Origin: Williamsia sp.
GTDB lineage: Bacteria > Bacteroidota > Bacteroidia > Chitinophagales > Chitinophagaceae
DNA length: 64,000 nt
Assembly (NCBI GenBank): GCA_015069695.1
Contig: JADCRZ010000002.1
Location: 124,001-188,000, forward strand
Direction: 5' to 3'
Shown in pieces: positions 42,552-52,778 of the stretch. The notes under the pieces are model-generated. The model was not told the DNA's origin. It did no database searches and saw only the letters and a list, made by a program, of their open reading frames with translations. Positions within the stretch are counted from its first letter, which is position 1, and every line of letters begins with the position of its first letter. The position numbers and the translations under genes were made by a program.

Positions 42552-45296
42552 ATGCTTGTAAAACGATTCTACATAGTTGCCTGGCTGATCTTATCTGTGC
42601 TTGCTGTCCACAACGCCTATTCACGGCAAGCTCCTGGTCCTAAACAAACGGTCTCTGTTATTATATCTCCCTCGGCCCATGCCCGTATCCGGTTCGGGGC
42701 AGAGAAGTTGGTGCAAGGTTTAACAAAGGCAGGTTATGCTTCTTCCATCCTGCCAACAAACAAGGTTCCCTCCAATGAAAAATATATCCTCGTTGGCACC
42801 ACCCGCGACAACCTGGTAGGAACATCCTCATCAGCAAATCCTGCGCACCGGGAAGGCTTCTCTATGCAATCAGTAAAAAATCATCTTCTGATTACCGGCA
42901 ACGATCCTTCCGGCGCGCTGTATGGCTGCCTGGAACTGGCCGACCGGATCGCAGAAACCGGCAAGCTTCCAGACAACTTATCTGTAACCGACCAGCCGGA
43001 AATGGTACTGCGGGGTACCTGCATCGGTATCCAGAAGCCCACTTACCTGCCCGGGAGAGGCGTATACGAATATCCCTACACCCCGGAAACATTTCCCTGG
43101 CTGTACGACAAAAAGCTGTGGCTTCAATACCTGGACTCAATGGTGGAAAACCGGCTCAATTCGCTGTACCTGTGGAACGGCCATCCCTTTGCTTCGCTGG
43201 TCAGGCTCAAGGAATATCCCTACGCCGTAGAGGTAGACGAAGCTACGTTCAAGAAGAATGAAGAGATGTTCAGCTTTCTTACTGCTGAGGCAGACAAACG
43301 GGGCATCTGGGTGATCCAGATGTTTTACAACATCATTGTATCAAAACCATTTGCTGAACACAACAACCTGCAAACGCAGGACAGAAACCGGCCCATCATT
43401 CCCCTGATCGCAGACTATACCCGCAAATCCATTGCTGCATTCGTGCAAAAATATCCGAACGTTGGTTTGATGGTAGCCCTGGGGGAAGCCATGCAGGGCG
43501 TGGGGCAGGATGACATCGACTGGTTCACCCAAACCATCATACCCGGTGTAAAAGACGGATTAAAAGCCCTGGGTAAAACAGAAGAACCGCCCATCGTGCT
43601 GAGGGCCCATGATACAGATGCGCCTTCCGTGATGAACGCGGCCCTGCCCCTGTACAAAAACCTGTATACCGAAGCAAAGTACAACGGGGAAGCACTCTCG
43701 ACCTATACGCCGCGCGGGCCCTGGGCCGAACTGCACCAGAAGCTGAGCCGCCTGGGTTCCGTGCTGATAGAGAACGTGCACATCATGGCCAACCTCGAAC
43801 CTTTCCGGTATGGCTCTGCCACCTTTATCCGGAAATGCGTGCAAGCCATGCACGCCGTGCACCAGGGCAACGGACTTCACCTGTATCCTGAATCATCTTA
43901 CTGGGACTGGCCCTATACGGCGGATAAAACTTCACCCCGTTTGCTGCAGATCGAGCGGGATTGGATCTGGAACAAGGCCTGGGCGCGTTATGCCTGGAAC
44001 TGTCACCGCGACAGCAGCAGGGAGAACGGGTACTGGAGCAGCAAGCTGGCTGCAGTGTATGGTACGGATCAAAAGGGCGGCCGCTCGATCCTGGAAGCGT
44101 ATGAGCAGACCGGTGAAATTGCGCCCAAGCTGCTGCGGCGTTTCGGCATCACCGATGGCAACCGGCAAACCCTCACCCTGGGCGAGCTCATGACCCAGCT
44201 CATCAACCCTTACCGCTACGGATTGTTTACGCTGCTTTATAATTCAGAAGGCCCGGAGGGAGAGATGCTGATTGAATGGGCAGAGCGCGAATGGAAGCGG
44301 GAAAAGCATGTAGGTGAAACGCCTGTTCAGGTTATCCGGGATGTAAAGGAACACGGACGCAAAGCAGTGGCAGCGATTGAACAGGTAAGGGCGGGTACCA
44401 ACAAGGATGAATTTGCCCGGATCAAAAACGATGTTTATTGTTATGAGGCGCTTGCCAACACGTATGCAGAAAAAGCGGAAGCTGCTTTATCGGTGCTCCG
44501 CTATAAGTATTCAAACGAACTTGGTGACCTGGAGCGCGCACTTCCCCATCTGGAGAAAAGCGTAGCCTGGTATAAAAAACTGGCCGATCTCACAAAGAAT
44601 ACCTACCTGTACGCCAACAGCATGCAGACCCAGCAGCGCAAGATTCCCGTGGGGGGCAACGACGGGCACAACAAAACCTGGGTAGAGCTGCTGCCCATCT
44701 ATGAACAGGAACTGGCCGGTTTCAAGCGGCGGATCGATTCCCTGAAATCACCCAATCCCGCTGCTGTTGCCAAGAAAAGAACCGCGTTAAAGAACGCCGC
44801 TGTTACAATAACATCCGGTACAATACCCATGTACCTGGTTGATGTGGGCAAGGCTCCCATTGCAGACTCCGGCACCTACATAAAAGATTTTGCAGAAGAA
44901 CTCAAGGGATTGAACGGACTGCAGCTCTCTAAAACAAAGCAGCTGGAAGCAGGAACCCGCATTACATTCAGCAGCGACAAACCTGTTCATGTACTGGTCG
45001 GTTATTTTGATTCAAAGGACCCCCGGTTCTTACAGCCCCCGCAACTGGAAACAGACGCCAACGCAAACGACCGCGGACAGGCAGAGACCAAGATCGCGCG
45101 TGCCATGATCATCTCCGGTTTGCCGGCAGTCAACATCCACGCATTTTCTTTCGGAGCCGGCACCAGCACCCTCACCCTGCCAAAGGGAATTTGTTTGATC
45201 GCAGGCTTTGCAGACGGCACAGCACCCCTGCCTGTATATGATGCCGGATTGACTTCATCGGGGATTAAAAAGGAATTGGATTGGTTGTTCGAATAG
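42552..45296 (+). CDS. Secreted glycosidase of unassigned family, GH67/GH20-like N-terminal domain and TIM barrel
   Basis: A 914-residue exported protein; the ATG at 42552 opens the signal peptide (LVKRFYIVAWLILSVLAVHN). Residues about 35-150 resemble the alpha-glucuronidase (GH67) / GH20 N-terminal domain (KNHLLITGNDPSGALYGCLE). Residues about 170-530 look like a TIM barrel: ENRLNSLYLWNGHPFASLV, NVGLMVALGEAMQGVGQDDI with Glu, and LHLYPESSYWDWPYTADK with acidic/aromatic residues late. A long helical C-terminal domain follows, then a beta-rich tail. No exact CAZy family recognised; the upstream position in a pectin-type gene set suggests a uronic-acid or amino-sugar glycosidase. Confidence 0.55.
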   Translation: MLVKRFYIVAWLILSVLAVHNAYSRQAPGPKQTVSVIISPSAHARIRFGAEKLVQGLTKAGYASSILPTNKVPSNEKYILVGTTRDNLVGTSSSANPAHREGFSMQSVKNHLLITGNDPSGALYGCLELADRIAETGKLPDNLSVTDQPEMVLRGTCIGIQKPTYLPGRGVYEYPYTPETFPWLYDKKLWLQYLDSMVENRLNSLYLWNGHPFASLVRLKEYPYAVEVDEATFKKNEEMFSFLTAEADKRGIWVIQMFYNIIVSKPFAEHNNLQTQDRNRPIIPLIADYTRKSIAAFVQKYPNVGLMVALGEAMQGVGQDDIDWFTQTIIPGVKDGLKALGKTEEPPIVLRAHDTDAPSVMNAALPLYKNLYTEAKYNGEALSTYTPRGPWAELHQKLSRLGSVLIENVHIMANLEPFRYGSATFIRKCVQAMHAVHQGNGLHLYPESSYWDWPYTADKTSPRLLQIERDWIWNKAWARYAWNCHRDSSRENGYWSSKLAAVYGTDQKGGRSILEAYEQTGEIAPKLLRRFGITDGNRQTLTLGELMTQLINPYRYGLFTLLYNSEGPEGEMLIEWAEREWKREKHVGETPVQVIRDVKEHGRKAVAAIEQVRAGTNKDEFARIKNDVYCYEALANTYAEKAEAALSVLRYKYSNELGDLERALPHLEKSVAWYKKLADLTKNTYLYANSMQTQQRKIPVGGNDGHNKTWVELLPIYEQELAGFKRRIDSLKSPNPAAVAKKRTALKNAAVTITSGTIPMYLVDVGKAPIADSGTYIKDFAEELKGLNGLQLSKTKQLEAGTRITFSSDKPVHVLVGYFDSKDPRFLQPPQLETDANANDRGQAETKIARAMIISGLPAVNIHAFSFGAGTSTLTLPKGICLIAGFADGTAPLPVYDAGLTSSGIKKELDWLFE

Positions 45297-45336
45297 GGTC
45301 GATGGGAGTGGGGGAGATGATAGGGCGCTTGTATTA

Positions 45337-45365
45337 CCCCCTCCTGGGAGGGGTAGGGGTGGGTT
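45337..45365. repeat. Palindromic intergenic repeat, copy B
   Basis: CCCCTCC-TGGGAGGGG core with the AGGGGTGGGTT tail, the reverse complement of the left half of copy A. It lies 41 bp after the stop codon at 45296 and may act as a 3'-end hairpin. Confidence 0.65.
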
Positions 45366-45433
45366 AAAGCAGAGAAGTGCGTGTTGACAAAGGAAAATGA
45401 TCAAGTTCACAAAAGGGAGTAAAAAAATATTGC

Positions 45434-47014
45434 ATGAAGAAATGCTTCTATAGGGTTTATATAATTGTGCTGCTAACAGCAGTCATCCTCTGTTCTGCTG
45501 CAAACCCCTGCATTGCGCAGAGCCCCGCCGGGCAATCGCTGACTTCGGCTAAGCTGCAGCGTTATATCTCTTATTTCAACTCGATCGATACGGAAACGGT
45601 CCGGAACCTGGTCACCAACAGCCAGGCGGCAGATTGGCTTTCTAAAAATATCCCGCTGTTTGAATGCCCGGATACGACCATCGAGAAGGTTTATTATTAC
45701 CGCTGGTGGACCTTTCGCAAACACCTCAAGCAAACCCCCGACGGGTATGTGTTTACCGAGTTCATCATTCCGATGAACCATGGCGGTAAATACAATACCA
45801 TCAGCAGTGCCCTGGGCCACCATATTTATGAGGGCCGCTGGCTGCGCGATACACAATACATCAACCAGTACATCCGCTTTTGGTTGTATGCAGACAAGCA
45901 AACACCCAAACCCCACCTGCATGCATTCAGCAGCTGGCTGCAGGATGCGGTTTATCACTATTATCTGGTCACCGGCGACAAATCGTTCATTCAGCAAAAC
46001 CTCCCTGCTCTCGACGCCGATTACCGGTTGTGGGAAGAAGAAAAAGGATTGCCCGATGGCAGCTTCTGGCAGTTCGACGTACGTGATGCCATGGAAGAAT
46101 CTATCAGCGGCAGCAGAAAGGATAAGAATGTACGGCCTACCATCAACAGCTATATGTATGGCAATGCCGTTGCCCTGGCCCGGATGGCCGCCCTCACCGG
46201 CAACGACACCCTGCAAAAAAGATACGGACAGAAGGCCGTGCAGTTAAAAAAGATCGTACAGCAATACCTGTGGAACGACACGGCCAGTTTTTTTGAAGTG
46301 CGCCATCCCGACGGCCGCTTTGCCGGCGCGCGGGAAGCCATCGGGTTTATTCCCTGGTATTTCAAGCTGCCGGACAACCAGCCCCGCTACGGCCGGCAGT
46401 GGAAAGAACTGATCGATCCAGCGGGCTTTGACGCGCCCTGGGGGCTCACCACTGCAGAAAGACGGCATCCTCTTTTCCGGACACATGGCTCGGGGCATAG
46501 CTGCGAATGGGACGGGGCCGTATGGCCTTTCGCCACCACGCAAACCCTGCGGGGCTTGTCTAATTTCCTGACTTCTTACGGATCACAGCCCGGTATCAAT
46601 TCCGCTGTTTTTTACCGCGATCTGCACACCTATGCCTGGTCGCACCAGAAAAGGGGACTGCCCTACCTGGGTGAGTACCAGGATGAAAAAAATGGCGAAT
46701 GGCTGAAAGGCGACAACCCGCGCAGCAGCTACTACAACCATTCGGGTTTTGCCGACCTGGTGATCAGCGACCTGATCGGCCTCAAGCCCCGTCCGGATAG
46801 CGTGCTGGAAATTTATCCCCTGATACCCCCGGGTAAATGGGATTGGTTTTATCTTGACAAGGTCTCTTATCATGGCCGCAGCCTGGCTGTTTTTTATGAT
46901 AAAACCGGGAACAGGTATAAAAAGGGCAAAGGCTTTTTTATTTTCGCTGACGGCAAGCAACTCTACCACGGCGATGCCCTCAGGCGCATAACGGTAGACA
47001 TGGCTGGAAGATAA
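45434..47014 (+). CDS. Secreted (alpha/alpha)6-barrel glycosidase, GH63/MGH1-like
   Basis: A 526-residue exported enzyme, signal peptide ending NPCIAQS. The middle matches the glucosidase/MGH1-type alpha/alpha barrel: YEGRWLRDTQYINQYIRF, DGSFWQFDVRDAMEESISGS with the likely acid Asp, and HSCEWDGAVWPFATTQTLRG, the GH63-type WDGPxWP variant. Members hydrolyse alpha-glucosides, mannosylglycerate or similar. It begins a close-packed block (45434-52721) in which GH95 starts 25 bp later and GH78 15 bp after that. Substrate unknown; by context a plant-wall glycan. Confidence 0.65.
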   Translation: MKKCFYRVYIIVLLTAVILCSAANPCIAQSPAGQSLTSAKLQRYISYFNSIDTETVRNLVTNSQAADWLSKNIPLFECPDTTIEKVYYYRWWTFRKHLKQTPDGYVFTEFIIPMNHGGKYNTISSALGHHIYEGRWLRDTQYINQYIRFWLYADKQTPKPHLHAFSSWLQDAVYHYYLVTGDKSFIQQNLPALDADYRLWEEEKGLPDGSFWQFDVRDAMEESISGSRKDKNVRPTINSYMYGNAVALARMAALTGNDTLQKRYGQKAVQLKKIVQQYLWNDTASFFEVRHPDGRFAGAREAIGFIPWYFKLPDNQPRYGRQWKELIDPAGFDAPWGLTTAERRHPLFRTHGSGHSCEWDGAVWPFATTQTLRGLSNFLTSYGSQPGINSAVFYRDLHTYAWSHQKRGLPYLGEYQDEKNGEWLKGDNPRSSYYNHSGFADLVISDLIGLKPRPDSVLEIYPLIPPGKWDWFYLDKVSYHGRSLAVFYDKTGNRYKKGKGFFIFADGKQLYHGDALRRITVDMAGR

Positions 47015-47039
47015 GCTGTCATAACCTGATCATACCAAA

Positions 47040-49886
47040 ATGGATGTAAAAGCGATTGTTCTCTCTCTGGCGACTGCTTGTTTAACCTTTGTATTACAGG
47101 CACAGCAGCTTACTGCCGGTAATGTTACCGGCCCGCTAAAACTCTGGTACAAAAATCCGGCGCAGAAATGGACAGATGCCCTGCCGCTCGGCAATGGCCG
47201 GTTAGGAGCCATGATCTTTGGCGGTGTGGAAGAAGACCATATTCAGTTCAATGAAGAAACCCTGTGGACCGGCGGGCCCCGGACTTACTACCGCCCCGGT
47301 GCATCCAACTATCTTCAGCCGATTCGCCAGTTGCTTTTTGAAGGAAAGCAACAGGAAGCCGAAACCCTGGCAGAGCAACAGTTTATGGGCAAGCGGAGCC
47401 ATGAAGAAGATTATGCAGTTCTTAAAACTGCCTGGTTTCAAAAAGTGCGGTCTGATACATCGCTGGCCACTGCTTCGCAGGATGTTCGCTGGAAAAGGAT
47501 GGATATTCCTACACCCAACGGATGGGAAGAAGCCGGATGGGAAGGGCTGGATGGCGCGGTCTGGTTGAGAAATTCTTTTCAGCTTCCTGCTGCCTGGTCC
47601 GGCAAAACCTTAACACTCGAACTGGGCCGCATCCGCGACCAGGATTTTACCTACATCAACGGCCAACAGGTAGGCACAGACGAAGGCATCAGCAAAAAAA
47701 GGGTCTATACCATTCCTGCCTCCGTACTCAGGCCGGGCAACAATGAGATCAGGATACAGGTGATCAACTATTACGACAAGGGAGGACTGATTGGTGTGAA
47801 GGGTACAGACAAGACTTTTCTTTTGTATCCGGCAGGCAGCAGTGCGCAGAATGCCCTGTCTCTTCCGGCTGCATGGCAGTACCAGGTACAGGACAGCATG
47901 CCACCCTTGTTCCCCCAATACGAGGCAAGCTACCAGCCTTTCGGTGATCTTTGGTTTCATGTTGTTCACCCATCCGTCCCCATCCGGGACTATCGCCGGG
48001 AACTTGATATCAGCCAGGCCGTTTCACGCGTAACATATGCATGTAACGGCGTCGCATATACGCGGGAATATTTATCTTCCGCTCCGGATCAAACAATTGC
48101 CATCCGCTTTACCGCGAGCAAAGGGGCTGCGATCAGTTTACAGGCCCGTCTTAACACACCCCACCAATCCCATGCTATCCGCAAGGTAGATGATCATACG
48201 CTGGGGCTTTCACTCAAGGTAAGGGATGGTGCGTTGAAAGGAAACAGCCTGCTGCGCGTTCAGGCGCAGGGCGGCAGCGTGCGGATTGCAGGAGAGCAGA
48301 TCGTGGTGGAACGCGCTGATACGGTTACTTTTTATCTGGTGGCGGCTACCAGCTTCAAAAATTACAAGGATGTTTCCGCCAATCCTGAAGCCATCTGCCA
48401 GGAAAGGATGCAAGGCCTGCGCACCAAAAATTTTGAGACGGTCAAGGCAGCCCATACGGCAGATTACCGGCGGTACTTTGATCTTTTCTCCCTCTACCTC
48501 GGTACCTCTTCACATGAAGAGCTGCCCACCGATGAGCGGATCCTTCAGTATACACATATAGCCGATCCGGGTTTGCTGGCGCTCTATGTTCAGTACGGCC
48601 GCTATCTCCTGATCTCTTCTTCCCGCCCCGGCACACAACCTGCCAATCTGCAGGGCATCTGGAACAACCAGCTTACGCCATCCTGGGGCAGCAAGTACAC
48701 AACCAATATCAACCTTGAAATGAATTATTGGCCTGCCGAGTCGCTGAACCTGTCGGCGCTGACGGAGCCGCTCTTTCACCTGATCAGTGAAGCAGCAGAA
48801 GCCGGTAAATTAACCGCTGCAGCGCACTATGCGGCACCAGGCTGGGTCCTGCACCACAACACCGATCTCTGGCGCGGCACCGCTCCCATCAACGCATCCA
48901 ACCACGGCATCTGGGTCACCGGCGCTGCCTGGCTCTGCCTGCACCTGTGGGAGCATTATCTCTATACTGGCGACAAGACCTTTCTGCAGCAGCAGGGCTA
49001 TCCCCTCATGAAGCAGGCAGCAGATTTTTTTACAGCATTCCTGATCAGGGATCCCCGTACGGGCTGGCTCATCAGCACGCCTTCCAATTCGCCGGAGCAT
49101 GGCGGGCTCGTAGCGGGGCCTACCATGGATCACCAGATTATCCGTGAGCTGTTTAAGAACTGTATTGCCGCATCACAAATACTGCAAACCGATGCAGGGC
49201 CCAGACAAGTATGGGAAGAAAAATTGAAACAGCTGGCACCCAACCAGGTCGGGAAATTGGGAGAGCTGCAGGAGTGGTTGGAACAAAGGGAAGATACCAC
49301 CGAAAAACACCGCCATGTATCGCACCTGTGGGGTATTTATCCGGGAACAGATATTACCTGGGACAGTACCCGGCTTATGCAGGCTGCCCGGCAGTCGCTG
49401 CTCTACCGGGGTGATGAAGGCACGGGCTGGAGCATTGCCTGGAAGGTCAACCTCTGGGCCCGCTTCAGGGATGGCGATCATGCCCTGCTGATGATGGATA
49501 AATTGTTGAGTCCGGCCGAAGGTGCAGCAGGCGGAGAGCGGGGCGGGGTATACCACAATATGTTCGATGCACATCCGCCTTTTCAGATCGATGGCAACTT
49601 CGGTGGTGCGGCCGGACTGGCAGAAATGCTGCTGCAAAGCCACCAGCCCTGGATCGAACTGCTGCCGGCCCTGCCATCCGGTTTGCCCAACGGGGAAGTA
49701 AAAGGGCTCTGCGCCAGGGGCGGTTTTGAGTTCAACCTGCGGTGGAAAGAAGGAAAGCTGACAGACATTGAAATGTTGTCGAAGGTTGGCGGGGATTGCC
49801 GGTTGCGGTATAAGGACCATGCTATTTCGCTGAAAACAGAAAAGGGGCAATGGTACAGGTTTGATGGGGAACTGAAAACAAAATAA
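47040..49886 (+). CDS. Secreted GH95 alpha-L-fucosidase/galactosidase with inserted beta-sandwich
   Basis: A 948-residue exported GH95 enzyme (signal ending LQAQQ). GH95 blocks: ALPLGNGRLGAMIFGG (51-62 region), FNEETLWTGGP, NLQGIWNNQLTPSWGSKYT and NLEMNYWPAESLNLS in the barrel, TGWSIAWKVNLWARF and DAHPPFQIDGNFGGAAGLAE near the end. In normal GH95 proteins the text MG...YQPLGDLW is nearly continuous; here about 170 residues (122-290) are inserted, with GAVWLRNSFQLPAAW and DFTYINGQQVGTDEG typical of the GH2 sugar-binding or sialate-esterase accessory sandwich. The family removes alpha-1,2-L-fucose or L-galactose, as in xyloglucan or RG-II side chains. Confidence 0.88.
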   Translation: MDVKAIVLSLATACLTFVLQAQQLTAGNVTGPLKLWYKNPAQKWTDALPLGNGRLGAMIFGGVEEDHIQFNEETLWTGGPRTYYRPGASNYLQPIRQLLFEGKQQEAETLAEQQFMGKRSHEEDYAVLKTAWFQKVRSDTSLATASQDVRWKRMDIPTPNGWEEAGWEGLDGAVWLRNSFQLPAAWSGKTLTLELGRIRDQDFTYINGQQVGTDEGISKKRVYTIPASVLRPGNNEIRIQVINYYDKGGLIGVKGTDKTFLLYPAGSSAQNALSLPAAWQYQVQDSMPPLFPQYEASYQPFGDLWFHVVHPSVPIRDYRRELDISQAVSRVTYACNGVAYTREYLSSAPDQTIAIRFTASKGAAISLQARLNTPHQSHAIRKVDDHTLGLSLKVRDGALKGNSLLRVQAQGGSVRIAGEQIVVERADTVTFYLVAATSFKNYKDVSANPEAICQERMQGLRTKNFETVKAAHTADYRRYFDLFSLYLGTSSHEELPTDERILQYTHIADPGLLALYVQYGRYLLISSSRPGTQPANLQGIWNNQLTPSWGSKYTTNINLEMNYWPAESLNLSALTEPLFHLISEAAEAGKLTAAAHYAAPGWVLHHNTDLWRGTAPINASNHGIWVTGAAWLCLHLWEHYLYTGDKTFLQQQGYPLMKQAADFFTAFLIRDPRTGWLISTPSNSPEHGGLVAGPTMDHQIIRELFKNCIAASQILQTDAGPRQVWEEKLKQLAPNQVGKLGELQEWLEQREDTTEKHRHVSHLWGIYPGTDITWDSTRLMQAARQSLLYRGDEGTGWSIAWKVNLWARFRDGDHALLMMDKLLSPAEGAAGGERGGVYHNMFDAHPPFQIDGNFGGAAGLAEMLLQSHQPWIELLPALPSGLPNGEVKGLCARGGFEFNLRWKEGKLTDIEMLSKVGGDCRLRYKDHAISLKTEKGQWYRFDGELKTK

Positions 49887-49901
49887 CCAGAAAAAGATTG
49901 T

Positions 49902-52721
49902 ATGAATACATGGTTGCGTGTTTCACCGAACAGCAGCACATACCAGAAACCATATGGGCTGTTGTTGGGACTCTTGCTGATTTCGCTGCAAACGTTTTCC
50001 CAGCACCTGCGGGTGGTAAACCTTCGCTGTGCAGGTCAACAGGAACCCGGCGGCATCGAGCAGGCAGCACCCCGCCTGGGCTGGATGCTGGAGTCGGACC
50101 AGCGGGCGGTGACACAAACTGCTTACCATATCCTGGTGGCTGACGATCCCGCTGTACTGGACCGGAACGAAGGCAATGTATGGGATTCAAAAGAGGTCGG
50201 TTCTCCGGCTTCGATTCAGATCGCTTACGCCGGCAAGCCCCTGCAGTCCGTTAAAAAGTATTACTGGAAAGTGCAGGTGAGAGACAATAAGAACAATGTA
50301 TCCAATTGGTCGCCGGTGGCCAGCTGGCAGATGGGATTGCTTTCATCAACAGACTGGAAGGGGGCTCAATGGATCGCTTTTGACAAGATCGCAGATTCCA
50401 ACCGGGTAAACTTAAGCATCGACGGTAAAAAAGATACGTATACCGGCAACAATGTGCTGCCCCTGCTGCGCACCGGTTTTGCCGTCCGCAAGCCGGTGAA
50501 AACCGCTACCCTTTTTATCTGCGGGCTCGGACAGTTTGAGCTGAGCCTGAACGGACAAAAAGTAGGCGATCATTTTTTAGACCCGGGCTGGACCAAGTAC
50601 GACAAACAAGCCCTGTATGTGCCTTTTGATGTAACAGGGCAGCTGCGGCAGGGCAACAATGCCATGGGCGTGATGCTGGGCAATGGCTTTTATTATGTGC
50701 CGCCCGTATCCTCACGATATCGCAAGTTAAAAACGGCTTTTGGCTATCCAAAAATGATCTGCCGGCTGGCCATCGAATACAGCGATGGAACAGGAGAAGA
50801 TGTGGTAAGTGGCGCAACCTGGAAAACAGCCGCCGGTCCGATCCAGTTCTCCAGTATTTATGGCGGTGAGGATTACAATGCCATGCTGGAGCAAAAAGAC
50901 TGGGACAAGCCCGGCTTTGACGATCATGCCTGGAAGGCTGTCATGATTGTAGACGGTCCGCCCATCCTGAATGCGCAGGAGATAGCTCCCCTCAAGGTGA
51001 TGGAGCAGTTCTCTCCCAAAAAACGTTCTCTTCTCTCCGCCGGTGCATGGGTATACGACCTGGGGCAAAATGCATCGGGGATCCCGCAAATAAAGGTACA
51101 GGGTAAGAGGGGCGATACCATCCGCATCCTTCCCGCCGAATTGCTCAAGGCAGATGGATCGGTTAACCAGCGTGCAACAGGCAGTCCTTATTATTTCCAG
51201 TATATCTTAAAGGGAGAAGGCGTAGAAACCTGGCAGCCGCGTTTTAGCTATTACGGGTACCGTTACCTGCAGGTCAGCGGCGGCGTGCCGAAAGGGAAAG
51301 ACAACCCGCAACACCTTCCCCAGTTGGTGGAAGTAACAGGCATGCATACACGCAATTCAACAGCCGGAACCGGAAAGTTCAGCTGTTCCAATGATCTCTT
51401 CAACAAGACGTATACGCTGATCAACTGGGCCATCAAAAGCAATATGGCCAGCTTGTTTACCGACTGCCCGCACCGTGAGAAGCTGGGCTGGCTGGAGGAA
51501 GACCACCTGATGGGAAATTCTGTTCAGTACAATTATGATGTGGCTGCCTTGTTCGCCAAACAGATCAGCGACATGAAGTATTCGCAAACAGAAGAGGGCC
51601 TGGTTCCGGAGATAGCACCGGAATACACCCGCTTCCAGTATGGCGGTGATATGTTCCGCGATTCACCCGAATGGGGGAGCAGTGCCGTCCTGCTGCCCTG
51701 GTATGTATACCAGTGGTATGGCAATGAACGGGTGCTGGCCGAGAGCTACCCCATGATGGAACGGTACATGGCCTATCTGCAAACAAAAGCCCGTGGACAT
51801 ATCCTCTCGCAAGGCCTGGGCGACTGGTATGATCTGGGCCCGAAACCACCCGGCGTATCACAGCTTACACCGATGGGGGTAACAGGTACAGCCATCTATT
51901 ACTACGATCTAACCATCCTGAGCAAGATAGCCCGGCTCCTGAACAAGCAAGCGGACCAGGAAAAATGGACGCAGCGGGCCATGCAGGTAAAGCAGGCTTT
52001 TAACGACACGTTCTTTCACAAAGACACCAAACAATATGCTAGCGGAAGCCAGACTGCCAATGCCATGGCCGTATACATGAACCTGGTAGACCCCCGGTAC
52101 AGGGACGCCGTTATTGACAACATCGTACGTGATATACGCAACCGCAACAACAGCCTGACCGCCGGCGATATCGGTTACCGGTACCTGCTCAAAGTGCTGC
52201 ACGAAGCCGGCCGCTCGGACGTGATCTATGATATGAACAGCCATGCCGATGTACCGGGCTATGGTTACCAGCTGGCGCAGGGGGCCACGGCCCTCACTGA
52301 GTCGTGGATGGCCCTGCCCGCTGTTTCCAACAACCATTTTATGCTGGGGCATATCATGGAATGGTTTTATGCCGGACTGGCAGGCATCAGCCAGCCGGAA
52401 AACTCAGTGGCTTACAAGGAAATCCGGATCAACCCGGAAGTAGTTGGAGATGTTACGGCCGCAAAGGCAGCGTATGCCTGTCCGTACGGCTGGATCAAAA
52501 CGGCGTGGACAAAACGCAAAAATGATTTTGAACTAAAAGTAGAAATCCCTGTCAACACCACCGCTACTATCTGTCTCCCTGCACAACCAGGTGCGAGGAT
52601 CACAGAAGGCAAGAAGACGCTTGATAAAAGGGAAGAACTTAAAGTGGTATCTGGTGAGAACAACAAGGTTGTTATCTGGGCAGGTTCGGGATCGTATACG
52701 TTCAGGGTGGAGAGTAGATGA
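49902..52721 (+). CDS. Secreted GH78 alpha-L-rhamnosidase
   Basis: A 939-residue exported inverting alpha-L-rhamnosidase. Signal segment GLLLGLLLISLQTFSQ. Two N-terminal beta-sandwich domains (AQWIAFDK; FGYPKMICRLAIEYSDGTGE; DPGWTKYDKQALYVPFDVTG) precede the (alpha/alpha)6 barrel. The barrel motif TDCPHREKLGWLEEDH starts near residue 520, followed by GLVPEIAPEYTRF and GLGDWYDLGPKPPG, then GYGYQLAQGATALTESW near the end. These are the acid/base and substrate motifs of GH78. It would strip rhamnose from rhamnogalacturonan or flavonoid glycosides. Fifteen bp after the GH95 gene; a long palindrome follows its stop codon. Confidence 0.93.
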   Translation: MNTWLRVSPNSSTYQKPYGLLLGLLLISLQTFSQHLRVVNLRCAGQQEPGGIEQAAPRLGWMLESDQRAVTQTAYHILVADDPAVLDRNEGNVWDSKEVGSPASIQIAYAGKPLQSVKKYYWKVQVRDNKNNVSNWSPVASWQMGLLSSTDWKGAQWIAFDKIADSNRVNLSIDGKKDTYTGNNVLPLLRTGFAVRKPVKTATLFICGLGQFELSLNGQKVGDHFLDPGWTKYDKQALYVPFDVTGQLRQGNNAMGVMLGNGFYYVPPVSSRYRKLKTAFGYPKMICRLAIEYSDGTGEDVVSGATWKTAAGPIQFSSIYGGEDYNAMLEQKDWDKPGFDDHAWKAVMIVDGPPILNAQEIAPLKVMEQFSPKKRSLLSAGAWVYDLGQNASGIPQIKVQGKRGDTIRILPAELLKADGSVNQRATGSPYYFQYILKGEGVETWQPRFSYYGYRYLQVSGGVPKGKDNPQHLPQLVEVTGMHTRNSTAGTGKFSCSNDLFNKTYTLINWAIKSNMASLFTDCPHREKLGWLEEDHLMGNSVQYNYDVAALFAKQISDMKYSQTEEGLVPEIAPEYTRFQYGGDMFRDSPEWGSSAVLLPWYVYQWYGNERVLAESYPMMERYMAYLQTKARGHILSQGLGDWYDLGPKPPGVSQLTPMGVTGTAIYYYDLTILSKIARLLNKQADQEKWTQRAMQVKQAFNDTFFHKDTKQYASGSQTANAMAVYMNLVDPRYRDAVIDNIVRDIRNRNNSLTAGDIGYRYLLKVLHEAGRSDVIYDMNSHADVPGYGYQLAQGATALTESWMALPAVSNNHFMLGHIMEWFYAGLAGISQPENSVAYKEIRINPEVVGDVTAAKAAYACPYGWIKTAWTKRKNDFELKVEIPVNTTATICLPAQPGARITEGKKTLDKREELKVVSGENNKVVIWAGSGSYTFRVESR

Positions 52722-52778
52722 TGAGGGAGGTTGAATGTTTTGCGGAGTATCAGATTCAATGGTTGATATAATAATGAG

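Noticed and set aside
45383-45388. TTGACA as an E. coli-type -35 box before the GH63-like gene
   Set aside because: Bacteroidota primary sigma factors do not use this box, and no -10 partner is visible.
45473-46216. Long antisense open frame (247 codons) inside the GH63-like gene
   Set aside because: No start context or protein-like motifs, and it lies wholly opposite a clear glycosidase reading frame. The same holds for long antisense frames at 13368-14123 and 26750-27502.
49990-49997. AAACGTTT as a further LacI operator
   Set aside because: It is within the GH78 coding region and lacks the extended CTTTAAACG...AAAG flanks. A similar site at 61668-61675 is within susC. Both look like chance.
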